From: Sipunculus nudus
Taxonomy: Eukaryota > Annelida > Sipuncula > Golfingiida > Sipunculidae
DNA length: 64,000 bases
NCBI GenBank assembly: GCA_026874595.1
Contig: CM049317.1
Span: forward strand, 21,838,882-21,902,881
Direction of reading: 5' to 3'
Made by a program: the position numbers and the translations under genes. The notes under the pieces were generated by a model that saw only the letters and a program-made list of their open reading frames with translations, was not told the origin of the DNA and searched no databases. This document shows positions 48,411 through 59,406 of the stretch, one piece after another. The number at the start of each line of letters is the position of its first letter. Within the stretch, counting starts at the first letter, position 1.

Positions 48411-49079
48411 CTCTAACTATTACTGACAAGATACCAGAGCAATCCTTCTTTTTAATTATCTCGTTCGACCTCCATTGCCAGCTTCCAGTACAGTGATGAT
48501 CGACACCGATTGCCGTCCCTCCTAAACAGATATTCACGAGACATACAGAAACCTCCTGCGACTACAGTGTTTAACACTTGGAACTTCCTACCTTAAATTA
48601 CATCGAAACATGTAAGCTCTTAAATATATTGAACCTCCATGTGGGTGAACCTACCTGTTGCTCAATACCTTTAGAAATATCTTTTTTACTTTCTCTAAAC
48701 ATTCAGTTGCAATACAAGCATAAGTAACAAATCTTACATATTGCACATCGTTTTACCTAATAAGATTGACTGCCATATATATGTGTGTGTGTGTAACAAT
48801 GAATGTTGGTCACGTTTCCAGGTTTATGTTTCGGTGCTCATGGTGCAACATATAAATTGACTTCGAGTTGTTTTTGGTCATTCGGTAGTTTGACTAACAA
48901 AACAGTCGATTCCTTTTATATCCTTACAGCTCACTTCGCGCAGTTTAAAGGCACAATAGTTTCCCTTTAAATAAACGTTTTATTGTTGCCTTGGCCGTAC
49001 CTGCTTCCTTTACTTCAATGAAGTATGTTTGAGATTTAGCAATATATTTTCTGTAGATTTTCTATTCCATCGCCATGCA
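46902..49079. other. Intergenic DNA
   Basis: AT-rich, with a TA microsatellite at 48359-48402. A plus-strand frame near 48450-48595 is open for about 45 codons with unbiased composition, but has no start and no known domain. Nothing else is supported. Confidence 0.45.
48359..48402. repeat. (TA)n microsatellite
   Basis: TA run preceded by diverged TA-rich sequence. Confidence 0.95.
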
Positions 49080-50100
49080 GCAAGGAAGAAAGAAGTCTCT
49101 TTATTTGTTGATATTTAGATTTACATCTGGGCTCAAAACAATGCACTGTATTCCTCTGTGTGAAAGTGATCTAGAACTCGAGTCCACTTTTTTCAGGGAC
49201 TATTACTTTGACCTGACGATGCTAGACTAGGAATTGTAGTCGGACTTGTAGGTAATAACTGAAGAAATCAGAAGAAGTCCCGTAGACACTTTTTCACATA
49301 TTTTTAAGACGAATGTATATGTGATAACTACTAAAATAATATCACAAAATAATAAATCTATATATACCAAGTTTGCTCAGCATAGGGAGATATAAATGCA
49401 ATATAGTAAAAGCATGCGTTAACTTACTTAAAATATGGCTGATAATCTGAAATTTCATTTAAATTGCTGTTGTATTATATTTGGCATGGTCAAGAGTGGC
49501 TTGGACTCGGAATAGGATGATGTGCACTCGACTACATCACTGCTGTATGTATTAGTCTAAAGGGACAGGATGCGATAACTATCTCTGTAACACTGAATTA
49601 ATTTCATCCGAGGACACCAATTAAAAAAAACAAGTATATGATCTTCCTCCTCTGTGCTACTTGTGAGAGTTATTGCAAAATGATAACCTTAAATTTTTTA
49701 AAGAAATGTTCGTTTTTCGTAGAACTGGTTGTATTATGTTAGACCCGCTGACACAGCATTTTCCCGTTTATAATCAACGAATACACCGTTCACCCTCGTT
49801 ATTCAACAGGGCATCTGTGGCAGCGCGAGTAACGTGATCCAGTGTTAATACGTTCAACGCTTATACACTACCTACCAACTAACAACGAGGGAAATAAGCG
49901 CTTGTCCTGGGGCGTTATATACGTTAATATGTAAGAGACCCAGATAACAGTATGATAAACATGACCTTGTGGAAGAGGAAGTCTTCTGTTATTTTCGGTG
50001 GGTACATAAGGTTTGGGGTCGGTTCTATTATAGATTCCTATTAAACGTTTGTGAACTAGGCCGAAGGAAAATGCTAAAATCAATCATAGCACCCAAAACA
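49080..50100 (+). repeat. Direct duplication, copy 1
   Basis: Matches 51490-52130 in the same orientation: 'tgttgatatttagatttacatctgggct' style sequence near 49108 with 51506, 'ttttcgtagaactg' near 49713 with 51749, and 'aggtcggttc' style sequence near 50017 with 52060. A fragment of the last part also recurs near 50310-50390. No coding function is seen. Confidence 0.65.
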
Positions 50101-51154
50101 AATACGCTCTCTGGATAACAAAATAAAGTTATATCAAACAATGTGTTTTTAACTACATCTTTTGTTATTTTTTAGTTTAATTGCAAACATCAGTCACAGC
50201 AGGAAAAAAGAAAGATCTTCCCTTTAAAAGTCTCTTCATAACAAAAAAGGTGCGCCAGGCAATGTTTCAATTTTATATTTTCTGAGGATATGTCAAGTCA
50301 AAGTAAAATAAGGGTCGGTTCTATAAAAGATCCGTATTTAACGTTTGTAAACAAGGGGGAACTTACTCACCTGGGGTGTTATGGATGTTACCAATACTCG
50401 AAAGCGAATGTTTCTATTCATACTTTCTTTAGGTAAATAATTTGCCTGTGTATCAGGGTTGAATACACTTTCGCCACTCTCTCAAAATTGTACTTGAAAA
50501 TATATGTATGTGAACATGCATTCTGATTAAAATGTGAGATGAAATCTAAAAAAAATCTAACTATACACCGGAAACCTAATCCAATAAAAATTCATCCATT
50601 ATCTGGACAAATACAAGGTTTGGTCACTCTTTATCTTATTATAATATTTATGCTATTTGGTTTTAGTCCCTATCTTGACAGTCACTTGCTGAAGACCTAA
50701 CCATTATCTGAGGAATTATTCCCAATCAACAATGGCTTTTGTCTTTTCTGTAGGCGCAAGTTTTGTGCTAATCGTCATGTCAAAATTTTTAGCAAATAAC
50801 AACAATTATTATTGTACTCCGTGGTATGTGGCCGTACCCGGGACCTCTGTATTGACTCCTTCAGAAGTGATAACCATGGCATGGTAAACATATACATGGG
50901 GCAGAAAAACAGAATCTTACCCGAAACAAATACACAGATCAAAAGCTATTCAGAGTTCAAACGTGTATGCATGCATTCTTACATGAAATCATCCTGACTC
51001 TGTGGAGAGGGCCGCAGGACAGTAAACGCTTATGCTCCACGTGTGTTGCCCTTCGTCGCCTTTTAAAAATTTACTGGGACAAAGTCTTTGTTGAAACTGA
51101 GTGAGTACTGTCCACTTCCAAATTGCACTTGAGTCACAGACGATATATAGGTAC

Positions 51155-51210
<56 letters not shown>

Positions 51211-51489
51211 GTCCTGGTTTCCAGGTGTATTACGTCTCCCAAGGTGCCAACATATTAAACGACACCTTGTTTTTTATGGCCGAACAGTAGTTGTTCAACA
51301 AAAAGTCGTTTGTTTTAAATCCAATCAGCATACCACGCGCCGTTTGAGGTACGAGTTTTTCCCTCGCAATTTAAAGAAAACATCTAGTGCGCCTTGGCGA
51401 CACCGGCCTATTTCACTTCAGGTGTTAGGTTTAGAAATATATTTGCTTATTTTATTCTATTCTATCATCATCCACGTTAACAGCCAGGA
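50101..51489. other. Intergenic DNA
   Basis: No gene recognised. It contains a TA microsatellite (51159-51204) and a 97-codon plus-strand frame right after it without a recognisable domain. Confidence 0.45.
51159..51204. repeat. (TA)n microsatellite
   Basis: TA run between the two copies of the 49.1/51.5 kb duplication. Confidence 0.95.
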
Positions 51490-52130
51490 AGACAAATTCT
51501 GAATATGTTGATATTTATATTTAAGTCTGGGCTGAAAATTTTACTATACTGTGTGCTTGGGCTTGAAGGGAGAGGGTGTGTAAGCTCGTGTCAATACCCT
51601 CACTGTGGTCTAACATTGAATGAATTTCAACCGAGGGCAGTAAATTAACGTCCAACTACAGGAACGACTACCTCTTTGCCACTTGTTTCACTGCAACATA
51701 TTAATATTTGGTTATAAAATAGAAATATCAGGTAAAAGAAAGTACTCATTTTCGTAGAACTGTTTGTATTTTATCACATTGATATAGAATATTGCCATTG
51801 ACTAAACATTAGAATTCAACTGATGGACCTTCGAGGTAGAACAGCCCCGAGGTAAATTTTCACGAATGTTTATCGTTTATACATTCAACGCTTTCACATG
51901 ACCAACCAGCTCCCTCATAACAGCGAGGTTACTGGCTTTGAAACATTATAGATGTAAATATACAACAGGCCAAGATTCTAGCAGTGTGATCAACATATCA
52001 GTGGCCCAAGGACTTTGTTTTAAGGAATGTGTAGTTTATTTTGGTTGACACCTCAGGTTAGAGGTCGGTTCAAATAGAAATACCTTCCTATCATTTGTGA
52101 AAAAGGGCCAAAGGGTCTGTATAATCACTA
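51490..52130 (+). repeat. Direct duplication, copy 2
   Basis: Shorter diverged partner of 49080-50100; several internal blocks are deleted relative to copy 1. Confidence 0.6.
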
Positions 52131-53008
52131 AACTGTGTACATACAGACAGTGATTTTGGGAATGGTTACAGCATAAACTCATAATGTATATGCCGTAATG
52201 CTAAAATGATAAATTTACAAACACGCACTTAAATTGTCTCAATATGCATAAAGAGAAACAAACATAACGTTTACGTTGTCTATATACAATACTTTCGTTG
52301 AACACATTAACAGTTCTAAAACATCATAAAACTAAAGACTGACATTAAAGTGATGTATCGATCTTTCCAGTGATGTCGGCTGGCAATAGACCTTTTCTGT
52401 TTTACTCACGACACCTGTCGGTGATATTTAACATCTATGGTTTGGGGTTGTACACGTGTACGGGAGTCAAAGGCGGAAGCAGTTGTGTTTTTGGTCCTGT
52501 TGAATTAAATTGACTTAACCCAACTATAACTCATAATTCACCTAAGCCTACCATGAAACGACAAAAGTATGTTGCAATAAGATAAAAGATATAAGATAAA
52601 ACAATGGGGGGGGGGCCTTTTTTTAACTTATATTGAACTTATAATATAGCTTTCCAGCGGGTGTTTAACAGTAATGTGAAATAGCTCGTCTTAGGCTATA
52701 GATATTATAATACAAGTGAAAAAAGGTGCACATACTACAGACTACTGGTGAAACTGACATGTATTAACACAGACGAAGGTTGCTAACTACAATCGGTAGC
52801 ATCCTTGGCAACCGTGAGAACCTGAACGAAACAACTCGTTCATGAAGAGAAGCTGTGTTAACATCTGACAATCAAAGCTCAGTGCATTAAAAATAATGAA
52901 GTTAACTAGGCTGCTAAAAAGTAGAAAATACGTTCATGAACTTTTTATTCATAAAATATGAATGTCCCGTATATACCCAGTTAGCACAAAACAGGTCAAA
53001 ATGGCCTA
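52131..53008. other. Intergenic DNA
   Basis: AT-rich; a G-run lies near 52607-52616. Nothing else is recognised. Confidence 0.5.
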
Positions 53009-53516
53009 AAACACTACTGTCCTGGTTGGCTGCGCTAACAGAACACTGCCAACCAGGACACTATATTTATATATAGCAATCAGTGCTCCAATAATTAAAC
53101 TGCCAACTAGAACTAGTCCTGTCTTCAGTTAAATATAATATAATAAATAGCAAAACAAGTTTAGAAATAATTAATTATATCCTAAATTAAAAATACCAAA
53201 CGTTCCAAAAGTAAATCATAATTGTAAATCCTACCTGGAATCTACAGAATAGTGACAAATTTATATTTACAACCATTAACATATAAACAACTTGTAGTAT
53301 AATACATTGGCAACAAAAGTTTGTAGCCTGTTAACCAAAACAATTTATAATTTAATAAGATAATTTGTTTTTAATGTGACATTTCCTATTATTCATTAGA
53401 AAATAAACAATTCAATAAATTATTTATTAGTGCCCAGGGGTTGACCAATTAGACACTTATGGTTATACATAGTGTCGTGGTTGGCAGTGTTCTTGTTGGC
53501 AAGGACAGTAGTGTTT
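53009..53516. mobile_element. MITE-like element with ~50-bp terminal inverted repeats
   Basis: The left end (53009-53064) reads acactactgtcct, later gaacactgccaaccaggaca. The reverse complement of the right end (53469-53515) reads acactactgtcct, later gaacactgccaaccacgaca; the two align well except for a few extra bases in the left arm. The left arm itself holds a 12-bp hairpin (gtcctggttggc, 17-base loop, gccaaccaggac). The ~400-bp interior is AT-rich and non-coding. This fits a non-autonomous DNA transposon. The exact outer ends and target-site duplication are unclear. Confidence 0.65.
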
Positions 53517-54500
53517 AAGACCCTTATCAAACAATTCGCACAGAAAATGTTTTTAAAATGTTAAAAAACATGGTTATAAAAATGCTTTGAAACCTTTTCA
53601 AAGTAAGTGTTACCTAATTCTGTTATCATTTGCCGGAAATATGTATTTTTTCAGTTGCATTTAAGTGTTTCATTTTAAAATTTCTTATGAAAAAATGCAA
53701 AACATTCTTAGAATATGATCAAAATATTTGTTTCATCAATACATTTCAATAACAGAGCTGTGAATATAATTAATAACTAAGGATACTTTTCTTTTTATAT
53801 AGATTTATATTTTCAATAATATATGATAAGTTTTAACGAATTTTTAAAAAAATTAAAAAAGTCTAACATTTTTTAGCTATGAATATTTTAGAATTTTTTT
53901 TTATTTTTTAATGTTCTGTGGAGACATCTGTGTAACTTATCGAAAATGTTTGTAATATGTTTCTTGCTGCGTTGGTTTATTCACATGTTTACTTACCAAT
54001 TTAAATAAAACAATATTATTAACAATAAGTGTACAAGGCTGTTCTGGACTGCAGTGATCTGTTGGCCAGGACAATGGTGTTTAAGATCCTTAACAAACAG
54101 TTCGCACAGAAAATGTTTTTAAAATGTAAAAAAAAAAAAAATTGGTTATAACAATGCTTTGAAACCTTTTCTAAATACATTTTCCCTTATTCTGTAATGA
54201 TTTGCCGGATAATATGTTATTTTTTCAGTTGCATTTAAGTGTTTCAATTAAAAAAATTTCTCATGAAAAAATGCAAAACATTCTTAGAATGTAATCAAGA
54301 TATTTGTTTCATCAATACATTTCTTTGACAGAGCTGTTAAAATATTTAATAACTACAGATATATTTTATAATGGTCTGTTGAGACATCTGTGCAACTTAT
54401 CCAAAATTTTTGTAAAATCTTTTTTCTGCGTTGGTATATTCACACGTCAACTTACCATTTCAATAAAATAATATTAATAACAAAACTTTACAATGCTGTG
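53480..54500. repeat. Two direct copies of a ~500-bp unit
   Basis: From 'gtgtttaaga' at 53511, sequence including caattcgcacagaaaatg, gctttgaaaccttttc, atttgccgga and ttcagttgcatttaagtg recurs from about 54079 in the same order. The unit includes the right end of the MITE-like element, whose second copy near 54040-54085 is diverged. Confidence 0.8.
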
Positions 54501-55186
54501 TCACATGCATTCTGTTTACTGGTCACCTTAACACTTAGGGCATACAGTCAAAAGAACAAGATATCATTGTCTCCCTGTACACTTCTGGTCAAATTCTGCC
54601 TGGGTATCAGCTGACCCTTACCCTATACACGATTGCGCAAGCGCGTGGAAAAGGTCTATTGCATACCACTTTTGTGCATCATTGGGATATTTTTGAGGAA
54701 ACAATTTTATCACCAAACATTAACGAATTATTTGTTCACTAAGCAAAACGATAAAAAAAATAAAACGTTTTAGTCATATTTATAATCTATATTTGTCGGT
54801 ATTGTGAAGCAATAAAATGAATACAGTATGTCTTTCACTACACCTGGGCTGTCACTTGGGCTTCACAAATATAATAAAATTACAACTGCTGACTCAACAT
54901 TTGGAATTGCATATCTAGATCATAAATGTATAATTGTCTGCAAGCAAACAGATACAGACACATTTAATATGTACTTATACAGATATATCACAGAAGTTTT
55001 AATATACAAGGAGAGGGAATGTACACGAAGAGAACATTAAAAGCATAACAGCAATTCAACAAAATACCTTTAACAAGTTCTGTTGTGCATGTAAAGTACT
55101 ATTGAATGGGAAAGCATCACAACTATAAATCTAAAAAAAATAACATGCATTATACTGATATAATATAAATTGTATATACGTTTTTT
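54501..55186. other. Intergenic DNA downstream of TLR D
   Basis: AT-rich; no gene recognised. The last ~120 bases resemble the DNA downstream of TLR A. Confidence 0.5.
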
Positions 55187-57375
55187 TTACCCTTTCAGAG
55201 ATGGACCATTAGTAAACGTGGTGGATTTTTCAGTATCGCCAGTGATAAAAGAAAAGTTGAATTCCTTATAATCACGTACCCTGCCCGAGGGTTTCGGGAG
55301 AGCCATAAGTAATCTGTTCCAAAACCTTGGGTCATCTTTAGCTAGGTATGTGTTAGTTTTAAGGTACATTTTTAATGTGCGGTCGAGGTCAAGATGAGCT
55401 ACATCTTCCAGGAGAACAACGATGACTTTTGTAGATCTTTGGGTGATTGCGTCAGTATGTGCCAAACGGAACTCGTAGCGACACCATTCACTCTGAAGGA
55501 AGTGAGCAGACACTGCGATGATGGTACAATGGCTCTCTTCAACAGCACGACTGATGTTTTCAGCGATTGGGGCTCCTGGTTCAAAGTCTTTATAATGAAT
55601 GCACACTCTAAATGGTGGATTATGACTTTCAAGGGTGTCCGTTAAAGTATCCTCAACCCATTTCTCATCTTGTCGACTGTAGGATACGAAAACATCGTAG
55701 GTGCGTTTTTCATTTAAGTAATCATAGCTGAATCGCCAGCCAAAACGACTGAAGAGGTAAAGTTGTATATGGTCACGGAAATATAACAATACAACGGCAA
55801 AGGAGCCTATAAATAGTAGGGCACCCAATGCCAAACCAATAGCAAGTGTTTCGTTTATCTTGCTGCACACAAAATCAGAATCTTTTATTTTCATTATCAG
55901 TTTATTCTTATTCCACTCTGGAGAAGCACAATTCACTACTTTGACGTCACTTATTTTATCTCGGTGTACCTGCAACCATTTCTTCAGCCAAAGAGATTTA
56001 CAGTCACATTAAAAGTTATTCCCGCTCAGAGTTATTTCTTTAACGTGCGTAAAATCCAAATTTTGTACAGAATCCGGAAAGGTTTGAAGTTTATTATTTC
56101 TGAGTAAAACATGTCTTGCTTCTTTGAGGTGTGTGAACACATCTGGTGATAGATTGCTGATGTTGTTAGATGACACATCAATTATATACAGCTTTCGTCC
56201 AAATGGTAGTAAATCCAAAGACTTCAAGTTGCCATTATTAAGATATAATTCATAATTTGTGATACCACTAGCTGCGGCGGAAGAAATTGTTGGCAGACCA
56301 TTGAATCTTCCCTGTCTACATTCAACTCTCAGAGTACTATTTGCAGGGGTTTTTACACACTGACATTGTCTGGTATTTGTGCAGTTGTCTAGAGCGCATT
56401 GGAAACTTTCTTCTGGTAAAGTGTAGATAACGGAAGTATTTAGACGATCGGGTTTAAAGCATTTCATGTAAATCAGCTTTTCTGCAACAGTGTTTCCAAA
56501 AGACGGAATAAAGGCCTTGACTAGCCTAATGACTTCAAACATGTCACAATCACAGTAAAACTCATTAAAGTATAAATGAAAAGTAATGTCCCACATTCCC
56601 TGGAGGTCCACCGGGTTCTTTATTTCAAATTGATCAATAATTATATCCTTTAGGGAATGCAGTTTGTTGTGTCTCAAATCGAAATAAAGAAACTGTCCTT
56701 GTTCTACTTGAGTTGGATGGAAGTTCACTGTATTTACAACCTTCTCAATCTGGTTAAAACTGACATTAACAATTGTGGATGAATTTATTCCTCTGCTGTG
56801 TATGAAGTGAGGCATCTTCATAGGCCACAGATCAATCACTCGTAGCTTATTCTCACTCAAATCCACCCTGCACAAATGGACCAAAGACGGCCATATAAAA
56901 GTACCGGGATCCAAAAAGGAGAGCAAATTCCTTCTCAAGTTAACTGTCCTAATCTCGTGCATATCTTTGAAAAAGGAGGAGCTAATGACATTTATTTCAT
57001 TTTCATTCGCGAAAAAGTTCCTTATCTTCCTTATCTTATCTTCCTTATCTTTACCAAACACATCCCTTGTGAATCCAATCTGGTTATACGGTTGTGAGAA
57101 ATATCCAGATTGTCTATACTTAGGCTACAAAGCGACTTTGAAAAGAACGTCAGGTTATTTCGTGATAGGTCCAATGAATGAGCTGTGCCTGATAAATTTG
57201 CGATGAACTTGTCCATCTCTATTTCGTTCGGCTGCTGAGAACATACCACTTCCACGGACCAGCCAATAGAACATGTACAAGAGGCGGGACATCCGGAGCC
57301 AAAACTTTCAGAAGCACCAGCAGATAGTAATTCAAATCCAAATATAAAATAAAGTACGTGTGCTGCAGCCGCCAT
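55187..57375 (-). pseudogene. Toll-like receptor D, nearly intact with one frameshift and one stop
   Basis: Close paralogue of locus A with every domain present: signal peptide from the ATG at 57375, LRRNT (CPASCTC), LRRs, first LRRCT (FYCDCD), middle LRRNT (CQCVKTPANSTLRVEC), second LRRCT, membrane helix and TIR (boxes YDVFVSYS, KDFEPG, FW). Two lesions break it. About 23 extra bases of an AAGATAAGG-type repeat at about 57021-57043 shift the frame after the CLVKIR stretch. A TAA at 56009-56011 replaces the arginine before the CDC of the second LRRCT. Downstream of the stop the frame is clean to 55187. In about 140 aligned TIR residues I count 13 differences from A, so decay is recent. The C-terminus is about 12 residues longer than in A. 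A sequencing error, a null allele or a fixed pseudogene are all possible. Confidence 0.85.
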
Positions 57376-57433
57376 AGCTCAATCAAGCAAATCTTTTAGA
57401 AGAGGCGCCTATTTTCTGCTGCAGTTGAGTCAA

Positions 57434-57450
57434 CTGCAAAATAAATAAAC
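57434..57450 (-). promoter_or_regulatory. Probable 5'-UTR splice acceptor of TLR D
   Basis: The minus strand reads TTTATTTATTTTGCAG, 59 bases before the ATG. It is nearly identical to the tract upstream of TLR A, whereas the UTR sequence between acceptor and ATG differs more. Confidence 0.45.
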
Positions 57451-58703
57451 AGTTCATAAACTTTCAGGTAGTTTTCAATTTTTGGACGTATTAATATACT
57501 TTATATGATTCGTTGTATGCAAAAGGACCATATGCCATGAAAAGGAAAGAATAATTGACAAAGATAACCTTACCATGTGCAAGTACATTCATAATATACA
57601 CAATACACAGGAGTCAATAAAGTAAAGTCTGTACTTTCTATGTATTGCTTCTTGGAATTAACTTTTTGATGAAGTTAATGGTCATTTTTTGTTAACAAAA
57701 TGGGCAACTTCTCGCCAGAGGTCATTTCAACCAAAAGCTATCCTCTTCCTGGTCGGCACTTTTGGACGGCCGAGACTACATTCTCAACAGTCAAACTTTT
57801 AAATCAAACTTTGTTGCATTTCCAGGAAAGACCTTCTGTTTACATTCACATGTGTTTGCTCACAAAATATCACTTATTCTGTGAAGACCTTCCCACAAAA
57901 AACACACGTTTTGTAATTTTCTTGAAAAAAAATCTTGTCAAACGTACTTGAACGGACTAAATTGCCTCCTGCACCACATTTATGCCTACGCCATCTGTGT
58001 AATTAGAAGCCCGGTGCATTGTGGGTGTCACACCTTAACCAGCAGAGTCGTAACCTTGTACGCCTTTCCCGTCAATCAATTGCCACGATCTGGTCATGCT
58101 GGTATGATTATGCTATACACTAGGCTGGGAATCTGTCGATAGCAACGCATTTTGCAAATGCAGTGGATATGATTAAGTGTTTCTCTTGTGTTGGTTGTGA
58201 CACATTTACGTAATACAGTATCACTTTTTTAACTATGGTGTTATTGGAAGAGAAGTTATTCTTATTGTTTTAGTCTCACGACAAATGATGAGATGGGTTT
58301 AGGCCCGTCTGTACTTGTTGTTTAATCTGCCGATTTATGAGCGCATAGAGTCACGCCGGAATTTGCATTTTTGTGAGATATTTAAGACTATATATATCAA
58401 GACTCAGAAAATATATCAAAGGCCTGTTAAACTTTGTCAGAGAAGAGTTTCCACACTTGATGAATGACGGGCTGAATGACAGTCATTGTATTGTTAAATG
58501 TGAAATGTCACGGAGATATAGCATATAGGAGCAGATATACAGAGAGTATGTTGTTGTCTCGGTATGAGAAGAATGTGGCTGAAATAGTGTGTGATAGAAT
58601 ACCTGTATAGAAATGCATAATCAAATACCTACGGAGGAAAAACTGAACAGAACACAAACGTACTCCTGCTTTAACAGTTCTTTTCCTTCATAGGATGTAG
58701 CGC

Positions 58704-58712
58704 ATATATATA

Positions 58713-58757
<45 letters not shown>
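58704..58757. repeat. (TA)n microsatellite
   Basis: TA run with ATATTATAT interruptions near both ends, in the D-type flank. Confidence 0.95.
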
Positions 58758-58759
<2 letters not shown>

Positions 58760-59389
58760 CAAATAAACCAATGCATTGAAAGCTTGTCTAACACTTACAT
58801 GTGTCTCTTGCTGAAAGCATCATTAACTACACCATGGTTTGCAATATATAGGTGTTTGTTTTACATCTTTAAGTTAGTTAACATTTAGCTTTCGCCAATT
58901 TGGCTGATTAAGTTTTGTCATGATAATGAGGCCACCTAGGAAACTACTTCCTTGCACCGACCGAACATGAGAACATAAGTCTCTTAAACAAAGCTAGACC
59001 AACGGAAACTAATTAAGGGGAAGGGATTATGGGACATATCACATCTTAGACCAATATCTTATGAACCAATGCTACGTTTAAAATCACTGATTATGATTGT
59101 ACGTATACTGGTTGCACAATAAATTTGTAAAACAAATCTTACCTTCGTAAAACCAGCCTTGTTATTCTAATGATTACACGGCTCTGCCTCTAACATGTAG
59201 TCAAGTGGTTCAATACTCTGAGATCTATTGTTAACTTTATTTGTGGTAGCTTGGATCCCGCAACGAATTGCACTTCAGAGTTGCATGTCATTTTCTACAA
59301 GTTAACTGCACTCAAACATTTTGTTTTGTTAATAGGGGATTGACTGGCAAGCGATTGTGCCCTTATCTTGAATGGTTACGAGTGCCAGT

Positions 59390-59406
59390 GGGGGGGGGGG
59401 GGGGGG
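59390..59406. repeat. G homopolymer and G-rich tract
   Basis: A run of 17 G followed by tgaggggggt. It could form a G-quadruplex and is a likely place for length error. The A flank has the sequence gtgccccgtggcg here instead. Confidence 0.85.
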
